From Flavobacterium sp. (GTDB lineage Bacteria > Bacteroidota > Bacteroidia > Flavobacteriales > Flavobacteriaceae): a DNA stretch of 64,000 nt. Numbering within the stretch: position 1 is the first letter of the stretch; every line of letters starts with the position of its first letter. The notes below the pieces were generated by a model that made no database searches, had not been told where the DNA came from, and worked only from the letters and a program-made list of their open reading frames with translations. The translations under genes were made by a program, and so were the position numbers. Below are positions 1-9,203 of this stretch, piece after piece. Location: assembly GCA_023251135.1 (NCBI GenBank), contig JAHEZJ010000009.1:79697-143696 (forward strand). The letters are read 5' to 3'.

Positions 1-122
1 ATAAATCGATAATCTCTCAGGCCCATGCAAATCAACAAGCCGAAGAGGAAATTGACATAAAAGGACAAGGCTATGCCGATCAAAAGGGAGAATGCAACGA
101 AGGAGATATACCATTAGAGTAA
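1..122 (+). CDS. C-terminal fragment of a DUF5977-like repeat protein (5' end outside window)
   Basis: An open frame enters from the left edge (first full codon at base 3) and stops at TAA 120-122, giving 39 residues. It contains ISQAHANQQAEEEIDIKGQ followed by GYAD and a Gly-Glu-Cys near the end. This resembles the repeat that ends DUF5977-type proteins of Bacteroidota (a SxISQADAxxQA helix, then xANGQxYA, then a Gly-x-Cys). Such repeats are often at the C-terminus of large surface or secreted proteins, and they are often next to RHS genes, as here. The frame is too short for the track threshold. Function unknown; the family match is from memory and based on one partial repeat. Confidence 0.55.
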   Translation, partial: KSIISQAHANQQAEEEIDIKGQGYADQKGECNEGDIPLE

Positions 123-234
123 TCCCAAAACACTAACGATTAGTACAGCTATCGACAGCTAGTGTAAAAACAAGACAAATCTCTTGTCTCTATTTATATG
201 AATGTTTAGTCTTAATAAAAAACGATAAAGAATT

Positions 235-3200
235 ATGAATTCTCAAAACATAAATTGTATTTCCATAAAAAAATACATTCCTGTGGTTATTTTTATTCTA
301 TTGACAAGTTCGGGGATTAAAGCCCAGACTTTCAGTTCTGATAACTTTGTTTCAACCGCAGCACCTAAAAAACCCGTTACATCGGCCAATTATAATACGT
401 TGACCAAAGACGAAATCAATCAAAGTGTGACTTATTTTGATGGATTAGGCCGTCCAATACAAACCATTGCGATCGGCCAGGGAGGAGAGGGGCAGAATAT
501 TATTACTCCAATGGAGTATGATGGTTTTGGCAGACAGGCCAAAGAATATCTTCCCTATCCTATTACTAATGGAAGCAATAGTCATCCAAGGATTGATCCA
601 GCTCAAGCCTTAGCTGATGCGGAGTTCTTTTACAATAAACAAGAATACCAGTATACAACTAATGCTTTTTCTGAAAAACAGTTTGAGCCCTCGCCTTTAA
701 ACCGTATTCAAAAACAAGCCGCTCCGGGAGCCTCCTGGAAGATGGGTAACGGTAATGAAATCAAAATCGAATACAAAGTCAATACCGCTGCCGATGGGGT
801 AAAATTTCTCAAAGCCAATACCAGTTGGCAAGCCGCTTTAGGATTGTATGAAATTAGTTTCTCAATCGTAGGTAACTATGCTGATAAAGAACTCTATAAG
901 ACTATAACCTATGATGAGAATTCAGGTACTATCTTAAACGAAAGTGCCGGTTCTACCGTAGAATTTAAAAACAAAGAAGGGCAAATCATTCTGAAAAGAA
1001 CCTACGACTCCGGAAACCCACATGATACTTATTATGTTTATGATGATTACGGCAACCTGACCTATGTGATTCCGCCAAAAGCAACAGATCTTATCGGTAC
1101 TACAACCAATACAGAAGCGAATTTGACCTCTAGAGCTAAAGTAGCTGTGGGGTCTGCTTTGAACTTAACTGCTTCAAATTCTATTACATTACTTCCTGGA
1201 TTCCATGCTGAGGCAGGAAGTACTTTCAGCGCTGTTATTAGTGACGGAACTCAGGGTGTTTTGGAGCAATTGTGTTACCAATACAAATACGATAACCGCA
1301 ACAGACTAGTAGAGAAAAAACTACCGGGTAAACAATGGGAATTCATCGTATACGACAAACTCGACAGACCTGTAGCTACAGGACCTGCCTATTCTCCTTT
1401 TTCAGATATTTCAGGAGCAGGTTGGATTATTACCAAATACGATGCTTTTAGCCGACCAGTATATACAGGCTGGAGCGACCAGACTTCCACGTCGGCAACC
1501 CGAAAATTATTACAGGATGCTCAAAATGCTGCTGGTGTTTTGTATGAAAGGAAACAAAATTTGGGAACGATCGATGGTATAGTGGTTTATTACACTAATA
1601 CAGTAGCACCTACCTCATTCAAACTGCTTACCGTTAATTATTACGATACCTATGCGTATCCAAATACTCCAGTAACACCTTCAAGTGTTGAAGGTCAACC
1701 GGTTTTAAGTAATGTTAAAGGATTGGCTACCGGAAGCTGGACAAGAGTGCTTAGTAGTAGTGGCAGTACAGTGGGAGAAATTATAACTACTTTTTATGAT
1801 CCAAAGTCAAGACCGGTGCGTATCTATACCCAAAACTATCTGGGAGGCTATACCTATACCGACAGTAAGCTGGATTTCATTGGAAAGGCATCACATACTA
1901 TAACCAGACATAAACGTACTTCGGACAGCGCAGAGCTTGTTACAAGAGAAGAATTTACCTATTCTGCTCAGGATCGCTTACTGACTCACACACATCAAAT
2001 AAACAATGGTCCTGTCGAGACCATTGCTAGCAATACCTATGATGATTTGGGACAACTTAGCTCGAAAGAAGTGGGGAACAGCGCCCAGAATATCAACTAT
2101 AGTTACAATGTCCGAGGGTGGCTTACCGGAATTAACGATGTGACTTCTTTGACAAAACCTAATGCTCCAAAAGATTTATTTGCTTTCCAGATCAATTATA
2201 ATACCCCTACTCCAGGGGGAGTTGCACTGTACAATGGAAACATCAGTCAAACTCACTGGAAAACAGTTAATTCAGAATCTGTACTCCGAAACTACAATTA
2301 CAGTTATGATAAACTTAACAGACTAACAGCTGCCGATTTCAGGAACAATACGAACGCTGCTCAAAATTCAAGTTATTTTGAAAAACTGCAGTATGATAAA
2401 AACGGTAATATTACTTTCCTACACCGTTCAGGAGATGTTGTTACTCAGCCAAATTTAGAGTGGATGGATTATATGATTTATTCTTACCAGGGCAACCAAT
2501 TGACCAGAGTAAAAGAAGAAGGAAACAATTATTTTGGTTTTATTACTCCAATTGCCCAGACTAATACCGCAAACCAATACATGTATGACCTTTACGGTAA
2601 CATGACTGCTGACACGAATAAAAACATCACTGCTATTACTTACAATCACCTAAATTTACCCACACAAATAACCTTTGCAACCACTGGAAATATTGTGTAC
2701 ATTTACAATGCTGCGGGGCAAAAGTTACAGAAAATTGTAAATCGTACCGGTACAGCAGCTGTGGTAACAGATTATCTGGGAGGTTACCAGTATGAAAAAA
2801 TAGGAAACCAACCTGTAATATTAAAGTTTTTCCCAACCGCCGAAGGCTATGTGGAGCCTGTCGCAGGTTCTTATAAATATATTTACCAGTACAAAGATCA
2901 TTTGGGAAACATTCGTTTGAGTTACGATAAAAATTTAGCAATACAAGAAGAAAGCAATTATTATCCGTTTGGATTGAAACAGGAAGGATATAATATTGTT
3001 AAAGCGGGTGTAGAGAATAAGTATAAATACAATGGCAAAGAACTACAAGAGGAGCTGGGGCTTAATTTTTACGATTATGGGGCACGTAATTATGATGCTG
3101 CATTAGGCCGTTGGATGAATATTGATCCTTTGGCGGAGAAGATGAGGAGATGGTCACCTTATAACTATACGTTTGATAATCCAATGAGATTTACTGACCC

Positions 3201-3909
3201 AGATGGGATGGGACCAGATGATTGGATTAAAAAAGGGAATAGAGTCTTTTATGATGCTACTGTAAAAACTCAAAAGGATGCTACAGCTATATATGGTGAT
3301 AATGCAAAAATAATGAGCGAAGGCTCAAAAACACTAAGTACAACTAATGGTCAAGTTGATGACAGATATTCTTACACTTATCATGACAATGGAACGGTAA
3401 CGGATAAAAATAATGAAACTGTAGATTTTAATAATGAAGATGTTCATACTGAAGGAGGAACAACTATCGTAAATCCTGAGAATAAATCTGGTAATTTTTC
3501 AGGTTTTTCTTTTGGCGGAGCGGCACTTGGCGGCATATCTTTAGAAGCGGGGGTTGTTAATGACCCATCTGGAGGAAGCGCATTGTATTTTTCATATGGA
3601 GCAAATGCAGGTTTAGGTGGTGGCGCTGGTTCTAAAGCTGGAGTTATTACACCTACTGGGGATAATCCATTTTCTGTTTCTGATTTTTCAGGAAAGGGTA
3701 ACGCTTGGAGTGTGGCGGTAAATACTCCATTAGGAGGAGCAGGAGTTGAAAGAGGTGGTTCACAAGGTAAGGATGGATTTTCAGATTATGGAAATAATCC
3801 AAGAGGATACAAGTATACAGCAGTACCCTCAACTTTGGGACATTATCCATCTTTAAGAGCGGGAGCGGTGATTAGCGAAACTAAAACATGGACTTTTACA
3901 TTAAATTAA
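235..3909 (+). CDS. DUF6443-type RHS repeat-associated core domain protein
   Basis: 1224 residues with a signal peptide (hydrophobic stretch 14-27, likely cleavage after GIKA at 30). An N-terminal DUF6443-like region (SVTYFDGLGRPIQTIAIGQ, then MEYDGFGRQ) is followed by many YD/RHS repeats such as YDDYGNLTYV and YDKLNRLTAADF. The RHS core (YKDHLGNIRLSY, ESNYYPFGL, YNGKELQEELGLNFYDYGAR, then ALGRWMNIDPLAE) ends at DPDGM, residues 988-992. The remaining 230 residues differ in composition, being Gly-rich with several GG/GA runs; I recognise no toxin fold there. Residues about 293-340 look like an inserted Bacteroidota module (SITLLPGFHAEAGSTFSAVI). By family analogy the RHS shell encloses a variable C-terminal effector, which is inference here. 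The following gene starts one base after the stop, which suggests a matched partner. Confidence 0.9.
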   Translation: MNSQNINCISIKKYIPVVIFILLTSSGIKAQTFSSDNFVSTAAPKKPVTSANYNTLTKDEINQSVTYFDGLGRPIQTIAIGQGGEGQNIITPMEYDGFGRQAKEYLPYPITNGSNSHPRIDPAQALADAEFFYNKQEYQYTTNAFSEKQFEPSPLNRIQKQAAPGASWKMGNGNEIKIEYKVNTAADGVKFLKANTSWQAALGLYEISFSIVGNYADKELYKTITYDENSGTILNESAGSTVEFKNKEGQIILKRTYDSGNPHDTYYVYDDYGNLTYVIPPKATDLIGTTTNTEANLTSRAKVAVGSALNLTASNSITLLPGFHAEAGSTFSAVISDGTQGVLEQLCYQYKYDNRNRLVEKKLPGKQWEFIVYDKLDRPVATGPAYSPFSDISGAGWIITKYDAFSRPVYTGWSDQTSTSATRKLLQDAQNAAGVLYERKQNLGTIDGIVVYYTNTVAPTSFKLLTVNYYDTYAYPNTPVTPSSVEGQPVLSNVKGLATGSWTRVLSSSGSTVGEIITTFYDPKSRPVRIYTQNYLGGYTYTDSKLDFIGKASHTITRHKRTSDSAELVTREEFTYSAQDRLLTHTHQINNGPVETIASNTYDDLGQLSSKEVGNSAQNINYSYNVRGWLTGINDVTSLTKPNAPKDLFAFQINYNTPTPGGVALYNGNISQTHWKTVNSESVLRNYNYSYDKLNRLTAADFRNNTNAAQNSSYFEKLQYDKNGNITFLHRSGDVVTQPNLEWMDYMIYSYQGNQLTRVKEEGNNYFGFITPIAQTNTANQYMYDLYGNMTADTNKNITAITYNHLNLPTQITFATTGNIVYIYNAAGQKLQKIVNRTGTAAVVTDYLGGYQYEKIGNQPVILKFFPTAEGYVEPVAGSYKYIYQYKDHLGNIRLSYDKNLAIQEESNYYPFGLKQEGYNIVKAGVENKYKYNGKELQEELGLNFYDYGARNYDAALGRWMNIDPLAEKMRRWSPYNYTFDNPMRFTDPDGMGPDDWIKKGNRVFYDATVKTQKDATAIYGDNAKIMSEGSKTLSTTNGQVDDRYSYTYHDNGTVTDKNNETVDFNNEDVHTEGGTTIVNPENKSGNFSGFSFGGAALGGISLEAGVVNDPSGGSALYFSYGANAGLGGGAGSKAGVITPTGDNPFSVSDFSGKGNAWSVAVNTPLGGAGVERGGSQGKDGFSDYGNNPRGYKYTAVPSTLGHYPSLRAGAVISETKTWTFTLN

Positions 3910-3910
3910 A

Positions 3911-4285
3911 ATGGATAAAAGAGGATTTGAAATAGATAATAAAGCACTGAAGAAAATTATCACAGTTTGCACATTTATTGCTATTGGAGTGATATTAATC
4001 ATTATGCTTAACTTTGACAATAAAACTGCATTTAGAGAACGAGTGATACAAAGTGTAAAAAATCAAGAATATATTGGTGTTGTTACTGTTCGTTATTACG
4101 ACACGGATAATCATAATAGCCCTACTTTAGTACTCAATAACAATGATAAGGTTGTTATTTACGGTCAACTTTACAATCAAATAAAAATTAGCGACTCAAT
4201 TGTTAAGGAAAAAGGCAGTACTAAAATTTTTGTATATAGAAAAGATAAAAAAATCGTATTAGACAATTTAACAGCAATCAAGTGA
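3911..4285 (+). CDS. Small membrane-anchored protein, candidate immunity partner of the RHS protein
   Basis: 124 residues. One transmembrane segment lies at about 15-35 (IITVCTFIAIGVILIIML), with a charged N-terminus, so the C-terminal 90 residues probably face the periplasm. That part is rich in beta-branched and Asn/Asp residues, and I recognise no domain. The ATG begins one base after the RHS stop codon, so translation is probably coupled and the two proteins are made together. In polymorphic toxin systems the gene immediately downstream of the RHS C-terminus commonly encodes the immunity protein. That assignment is inferred from position only. A strong terminator follows, so the RHS gene and this one end the transcription unit. 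Confidence 0.7.
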   Translation: MDKRGFEIDNKALKKIITVCTFIAIGVILIIMLNFDNKTAFRERVIQSVKNQEYIGVVTVRYYDTDNHNSPTLVLNNNDKVVIYGQLYNQIKISDSIVKEKGSTKIFVYRKDKKIVLDNLTAIK

Positions 4286-4383
4286 GCGTACAGTTCCCTA
4301 CGGTAATGTTACATATTAGATGTTTTTAGAGAATAATAACGTAACGAATTAAAAAAGAATATGATTTTTTATTAGTGAATAGA

Positions 4384-4420
4384 AAAAGAGACGACCAACT
4401 GGTCGTCTCTTTTGTTTTTT
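4384..4420 (+). terminator. Intrinsic terminator of the RHS unit
   Basis: A perfect 13-bp stem pairs 4384-4396 with 4401-4413 (core GACGACC / GGTCGTC) around the loop AACT, and a T-rich run ends at 4420. Confidence 0.88.
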
Positions 4421-4713
4421 AATGGGCTTATAATAGCTTCTGAGATATCTTGACAAATCAAATTAACCCATGAGAATAAAGTGTAACACTAAGAATTCTA
4501 TCCCCAAATAGTCTTTTGTTTCGCAATGCTAAAACCTATAAAATAATCAACAAATGTTAATGTTATGAGTATTGGCTTTTTTTGTATTTTAGCCTTGTGT
4601 AAAAATAAAACACTCCTATCAATTGCGAAAAACCAACCCTATTTAGTTGTATTGATGACATTTTATCGTACTGACAGCAAATAAAAAAAAGACCAAAATA
4701 TTTGACCAAAAAA
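4421..4713. other. AT-rich intergenic stretch
   Basis: With the bases before it (gene-free from 4286), this stretch holds only the terminator just upstream and AT-rich DNA. No clear TAnnTTTG box was found before the DUF3667 gene; a TATTTTAG at about 4587 is a poor match. No gene seen. Confidence 0.5.
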
Positions 4714-5430
4714 ATGAACTGCCTAAACTGTAACACCGAATTAAACTCTAATTTTTGTCCAGATTGTGGACAACCCAAAACACTCAAAAGGATTAACGGA
4801 TACTATATCGTTCACGAAATTGAACACGTTTTACATTTTGAACGTGGAATATTATATACCATTAAAGAACTTATAACAAATCCGGGGCAAAATATCAGAA
4901 ATTATCTTACTGAAAACAGAAGCCGATTGGTTAAACCTATCATTTTTATTATTGTTACTTCCTTAATTTATTCCGTAAGTAATCATTTTTTTCATTTCCA
5001 GGATGGTTATATGAGTTTCCTTGACAGTCAGAAAACTACAACAAGTGCTATTTTAAAATGGGTTCAGGTGAATTTAGGTTATTCCAATATAATGATGGGG
5101 ATATTTATTGCATTGTGGACAAAACTATTTTTCAAAAAACGAGATTATAACATATTTGAAATATTAATTCTTCTCTGTTTCGTAATGGGAATAGGGATGT
5201 TAATTTATGCCATTTTTGGACTTGTTTACGGTCTGACACATTTAAATATAATGCAATTTGCCGGAATTGCGGCATTTATATACTCCACTTGGGCTATTGG
5301 AAATTTTTATGATAGAGGAAAAGCATCTTCTTATATTAAAGCCTTTTTTGCTTACATTTTAGGGATGATAACATTTTCATTGGCCATTATGATTGTTGGA
5401 ACATTAATTGATCTCGTAATAAAACATTAA
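4714..5430 (+). CDS. DUF3667 family membrane protein with zinc ribbon
   Basis: An upstream TTG at 4702 is in frame, but ATG at 4714 places the first Met directly before the Cys motif (MNCLNCN) and is preferred, giving 238 residues. The N-terminus holds two CxxC pairs (CLNC and CPDC) spaced like a zinc ribbon. The segment FERGILYTIKELITNPGQNI followed by RNYLTENRSRLVKP is typical of DUF3667. About five hydrophobic segments follow (around LVKPIIFIIVTSLIY, then ILILLCFVMGIGMLIYAIF, and a C-terminal AFFAYILGMITFSLAIMIVG). The family is common in Bacteroidota; its function is not known to me. It stands alone, in the opposite direction to the kinase gene behind it. Confidence 0.85.
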   Translation: MNCLNCNTELNSNFCPDCGQPKTLKRINGYYIVHEIEHVLHFERGILYTIKELITNPGQNIRNYLTENRSRLVKPIIFIIVTSLIYSVSNHFFHFQDGYMSFLDSQKTTTSAILKWVQVNLGYSNIMMGIFIALWTKLFFKKRDYNIFEILILLCFVMGIGMLIYAIFGLVYGLTHLNIMQFAGIAAFIYSTWAIGNFYDRGKASSYIKAFFAYILGMITFSLAIMIVGTLIDLVIKH

Positions 5431-5522
5431 ATTCCATTTGCTTTTGGCTTACAAGGACAGGCTAGTGTTCCGGAGTTGATGATGATACTTAAAGACGTTT
5501 TCATTTTTTAAGAATTCAAATG

Positions 5523-6854
5523 TTATTCAAGCAAACAAATTTCAAAAGTGGTTTTGCCTTTTTCGTTTCGATGGGTGATATAGCCGCCATGTGCCTCAAT
5601 GATATTTTTGGAAAGCGTTAAACCAATGCCGGCGCCTTCTGTTCGGGTGGTGAAAAAAGGAAGGAATACTTTGTTTTCAATCTCTTTTTCGATTCCGTTT
5701 CCGGTATCGGTAATTTTAATGAAGACTCTGTTTTCTTTGATTTCAGCCGACACAGCTACGGTCTTTTTTGTGGCATCTTTTAGAGCATAGATACAGTTGG
5801 TCAAAAGGTTGATAAAAACCTGTTCGATTTGTTGCGAATCGATCGTAATCCAGTGTTTGGAAGAAATGGTGTTGACAACTTCAATGTCTTTTTCCCTGAA
5901 CAGAGGAGCCATAATTTGAAGACAATTGTGCATCAGCAGCTGTAAGTCAGCTTTCTCTTTTTTGGGACTTGGCAGCATAGCCAGTTTTCGATAGCCTTCA
6001 ACAAACTTTTGCAGATGATCGCTTCGTCTGAGCATGGTTTCAACGCTATTTTTGACATCTTCTAAATCTTCTGCCGACATGGTATCCTGATCGACCAGAT
6101 CTTGTAAGTTCTGACAGATCGAGCGAATTGGCGTGATCGAATTTAGAAGCTCATGCGAAATCACTTTCATTAAATTGACCCAGGCATCTTTCTCTTTTTT
6201 CTCTACAACATTCTGAATCGAATCCAGTAAAACGATAAAATAATCTTTCCCGAAAATTTCAGTTCGCGAAGCCTGCAAAACAAAAGTCTGCATGTTTTGT
6301 TCTCTTACACGAATTTCTAAAGAAGTTTTGATTTCCTGAAAATCATCTGCTTCAATAATCTCGCACAACGAGGGCAGCTGATCTTTGAGGTATTTCCATT
6401 TGGACACTTTTGGAACACTAAAATGGGAAGAAAAATAATCGTTCATCAAAAAAATGTCCCATTCTTTTTCTTCCTTTTGCAGAATGACAATCCCGGTTTC
6501 AATATTGTTTAAGATCGAACGATAGACGATGTCTTTGGATATCTGCTCATTTTGTTTGCTTTTTAGCGTATCGTACAAGAGAAATAATTCGTGATAATTT
6601 TTATTGTACTTATGCTGCGAAAAGTCTGATCCGAAATCATTTTGTAGTATAGAAGAGATTGTTCTGTTGTAGAGCAAAACAAAATTCCGAACATAAAAGT
6701 ACATTTCGCGGACGAGCAGAAAGACAATAAAAAGACCAAATATTCCCGTAAAGAGCAACTCTTTCTTAAAAAAATACAGAGAGATTTCGATCATGGCAAC
6801 AATCAGAATCAATCTTAAAAACAGCAGTTTATAGGTTTGGAAGGTTCTAAACAT
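5523..6854 (-). CDS. NtrB-like sensor histidine kinase
   Basis: 443 residues. Two N-terminal membrane helices (about 10-30 and 33-55) are followed by a linker and PAS-like region, a HisKA dimerisation domain with phospho-acceptor His234 in ISHELLNSITP, and an HATPase domain with N-box INLLTNCIYAL, G1 DTGNGIE, F-box FFTT and G2 GAGIGLTLS. There is no large periplasmic domain, so it probably senses something in or at the membrane. The start lies one base after the stop of the sigma-54-type regulator gene, so the two are cotranscribed and translationally coupled. It presumably phosphorylates Asp56 of that regulator. The genes face away from the ABC transporter operon, which is the likely target. 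Confidence 0.92.
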   Translation of the reverse strand: MFRTFQTYKLLFLRLILIVAMIEISLYFFKKELLFTGIFGLFIVFLLVREMYFYVRNFVLLYNRTISSILQNDFGSDFSQHKYNKNYHELFLLYDTLKSKQNEQISKDIVYRSILNNIETGIVILQKEEKEWDIFLMNDYFSSHFSVPKVSKWKYLKDQLPSLCEIIEADDFQEIKTSLEIRVREQNMQTFVLQASRTEIFGKDYFIVLLDSIQNVVEKKEKDAWVNLMKVISHELLNSITPIRSICQNLQDLVDQDTMSAEDLEDVKNSVETMLRRSDHLQKFVEGYRKLAMLPSPKKEKADLQLLMHNCLQIMAPLFREKDIEVVNTISSKHWITIDSQQIEQVFINLLTNCIYALKDATKKTVAVSAEIKENRVFIKITDTGNGIEKEIENKVFLPFFTTRTEGAGIGLTLSKNIIEAHGGYITHRNEKGKTTFEICLLE

Positions 6855-6855
6855 A

Positions 6856-8205
6856 TTAGTTAATATTGATGTTGTACTTTTCTAAACGACGGTACAAAGA
6901 ACCTCTGGACAAGCCCAATTCTTCGGCCGTTTTGCTGATATTATTGTTGTTTTTGAGAAGGGCTTTTTCGACCGCAGCTTTTTCGACGGAAGAAAGCTGA
7001 ATATCGTCGGGATTTTCATCGTATGGGGTTATGATCTCTAAATCTAAATCGGACGTAGTTATTTTATTGTTTTCACAGAGAATAACGGCACGTTCAATTT
7101 TATTTTCCATTTCCCTGATATTTCCATTCCAGGCGTGTTTATCAATTTGTTCGAGAACCTTTTTATCAAACTGAATTGCAGTTCGGTCGTATTTGGCACT
7201 CATTTTATCGAGCAGGTAATGGGCCAGTGGAATTTTATCTTCATTGCGCTCCCGCAAAGGAGGCAGAACGATTTCCATGGTATTGATACGATAGTACAAA
7301 TCTTCTCTAAAGTTTTTATCAGCAACTTCCAGCTTCAGGTTGAGATTGGTTGCTGTGATGATGCGGACATTTAAGGGACGTGCTTTGGTTTCTCCCAGCC
7401 TTGTCACCGTTTTTGTTTGAATCACCTGTAGCAATTTCGATTGTAAATGCAAAGGCACATTTCCAATTTCGTCCAAAAATATAGTTCCGTTTTGAGCCAT
7501 TTCAAAGCGTCCGGGTGTATCCGTTTTAGCATCTGTAAAAGCACCTTTGGCATAACCAAACAGTTCGCTTTCAAAAATATTAGCGTTTAAGGCTCCCAGG
7601 TCAACTGCTACAAAAGGATTGTTTTTTCTTTCAGACTGGCTAAAAATATGGTGCGCCAAAACAAATTTACCCGTTCCGTTTTCACCTAAAATAAGCACGT
7701 TGGCATCCGTTTTCGCCACTTTGTCGGCCAGAGAATAAGATTTTTTGATGATTTCCGAAGTACCTATAAAAAAGTCATTTTCAACTTCGACATTTTTGGT
7801 TTTCTTTTGTTCTTTTCGGGATTTGTCGACAGCCTGTTTGACAGATTCCAGCAGTTTTTTATTTTCCCAGGGTTTTAAGATATAATCAAAAGCACCTGAT
7901 TTTAAGCCTTCAACAGCGGTTTCTACTTTGCCAAAAGCGGTCATTAAAATCACAACGGTTTTTGGCGAAAGTGTTTTAATCTCCTTCAATAAATACAAAC
8001 CTTCTTTTCCGTCCTCAAAACCGATTCTGTAATTCATATCCAATAAGACTACATCAATGCTATTTTTTGCCAATAACTCGACAATTTTTTTCGGATTATT
8101 GAGCGTATAAATGTCTTCAAAGTACTTTTTGAGGAACACTTTCGACGCAAAAAGGATGTCTTCCTGATCGTCTATGATTAATATTGCAGCATTTGTCTTT
8201 TTCAT
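6856..8205 (-). CDS. Sigma-54-dependent response regulator (NtrC family)
   Basis: 449 residues. The receiver domain (about 6-125) has acidic Asp12/Asp13, phospho-acceptor Asp56 and Lys111. The AAA+ domain (about 145-375) has Walker A GENGTGK at 174-180 and the sigma-54 contact loop GAFTDA at 221-226. FLDEIGNVP matches Walker B. A Fis-type helix-turn-helix ends the protein (ISKTAEELGLSRGSLYRRLE). All three parts needed for phosphorylation-controlled activation of RpoN promoters are present. It is the first gene of a two-gene unit with its kinase and is divergent from the ABC transporter genes. The 281-bp gap between them holds an inverted repeat and a -24/-12-like sequence, so it probably activates the transporter operon. 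Confidence 0.94.
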   Translation of the reverse strand: MKKTNAAILIIDDQEDILFASKVFLKKYFEDIYTLNNPKKIVELLAKNSIDVVLLDMNYRIGFEDGKEGLYLLKEIKTLSPKTVVILMTAFGKVETAVEGLKSGAFDYILKPWENKKLLESVKQAVDKSRKEQKKTKNVEVENDFFIGTSEIIKKSYSLADKVAKTDANVLILGENGTGKFVLAHHIFSQSERKNNPFVAVDLGALNANIFESELFGYAKGAFTDAKTDTPGRFEMAQNGTIFLDEIGNVPLHLQSKLLQVIQTKTVTRLGETKARPLNVRIITATNLNLKLEVADKNFREDLYYRINTMEIVLPPLRERNEDKIPLAHYLLDKMSAKYDRTAIQFDKKVLEQIDKHAWNGNIREMENKIERAVILCENNKITTSDLDLEIITPYDENPDDIQLSSVEKAAVEKALLKNNNNISKTAEELGLSRGSLYRRLEKYNININ

Positions 8206-8217
8206 TTTTGTTCGGTT

Positions 8218-8245
8218 TTGGACGAAAGCTGTCCATTATTGGACA
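8218..8245. promoter_or_regulatory. Candidate upstream activating sequence for the NtrC-type regulator
   Basis: TGTCCA-TTAT-TGGACA (8230-8245) is a perfect 6-4-6 inverted repeat. A further TTGGACG half-site lies at 8218-8224. The repeat centre is about 83 bp upstream of a -24/-12-like sequence, a typical distance for an enhancer-binding protein. The assignment is inference. Confidence 0.5.
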
Positions 8246-8305
8246 CTTTTGAATTCTTTTAAATAATAAAAAATTTAAAATTAGGCAGTTACAAATTTTA
8301 AGTTT

Positions 8306-8322
8306 TTGGCATGAAAATCACA
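8306..8322 (+). promoter_or_regulatory. Candidate sigma-54 (-24/-12) promoter of the ABC operon
   Basis: TTGGCATGAAAATCACA has the -24 TTGGCA-G element and, after the correct 10-base spacing between GG and the second dinucleotide, a weak -12 element (TCACA against TTGCA). It would start transcription near 8333, about 150 bases before the ATPase gene. Confidence 0.42.
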
Positions 8323-8486
8323 TTACCATTAACAAATCATCAAATAGTAGAATCATTATTGCTGGTAAATGTAACAAAAATAGATATTTATAGATTATGT
8401 TATCTATTATCTTAATTTAGGATCTGTTTTTTACTTCGGCAATAAAATTCTCAGAGAGAAAAACAAACATCAAAAAACAAATTATT

Positions 8487-9200
8487 ATGATCAGGATTAA
8501 AGAGCTTTCAAAAATTTTCAGAACCGAAGAAGTAGAGACAAAGGCTTTAAGCGAAATTTCATTAACCATTAACGAAGGCGATTTTGTGTCGATCATGGGA
8601 CCATCCGGAAGCGGAAAATCAACGTTGTTGAACATCATCGGATTATTAGACAGCGCTTCGGGTGGAAGTTATGAGTTGTTAGGACAGGAAATGATTGGGC
8701 TGAAAGAGAAATTTAAATCGAAAGCCAGAAAAGAAAATATCGGATTCATTTTTCAGAATTTTAATTTAATTGATGAATTATCCGTTTTTGACAATATCGA
8801 ATTGCCGCTGATTTACAATAATGTTCCTTCAGCAGAGCGAAAGAAAAAAGTACAGGAAATTGCCACTATATTAGGCATTGCACATCGTTTGAAACATTAT
8901 CCGCAACAACTTTCGGGAGGGCAGCAGCAACGTGTGGCCGTTGCAAGAGCGCTAATTAATGACCCGAAAATTATTTTGGCAGATGAACCTACAGGGAATC
9001 TGGACAGTAAAAATGGTAACGAAGTAATGGAGTTATTGACAGATCTTCATGCCAGCGGTGCGACAATTTTGATGGTAACACATTCGGATTATGATGCTTC
9101 GTTTTCGCAAAAAACAATTGTAATGAAAGACGGAGTGATTCTTTCTGAGAAAATGAACCATAGAAATGTAGATGTTTTAGTAAACCATTCAATCAACTAA
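8487..9200 (+). CDS. ABC transporter ATP-binding protein (MacB/LolD type)
   Basis: 237 residues. Walker A GPSGSGKS at 38-45, Q-loop in [12 protein letters not shown] signature LSGGQ at 142-146, Walker B IILADEPT, and the switch His in MVTHSD are all present, so the ATPase should be active. Length and sequence fit the MacB/LolD group, whose members power FtsX-type permeases that act mechanically across the envelope rather than moving substrate through the inner membrane. Two such permease genes follow after 3 and 1 bases. The probable sigma-54 control from the divergent regulator suggests the operon is induced by envelope stress or a similar signal. The substrate is not visible from the sequence. 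Confidence 0.94.
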   Translation: MIRIKELSKIFRTEEVETKALSEISLTINEGDFVSIMGPSGSGKSTLLNIIGLLDSASGGSYELLGQEMIGLKEKFKSKARKENIGFIFQNFNLIDELSVFDNIELPLIYNNVPSAERKKKVQEIATILGIAHRLKHYPQQLSGGQQQRVAVARALINDPKIILADEPTGNLDSKNGNEVMELLTDLHASGATILMVTHSDYDASFSQKTIVMKDGVILSEKMNHRNVDVLVNHSIN

Positions 9201-9203
9201 ATC

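Noticed and set aside
4702-4713. TTG start for the DUF3667 gene
   Set aside because: The ATG four codons later gives the usual start immediately before the first CxxC, so TTG is not needed.
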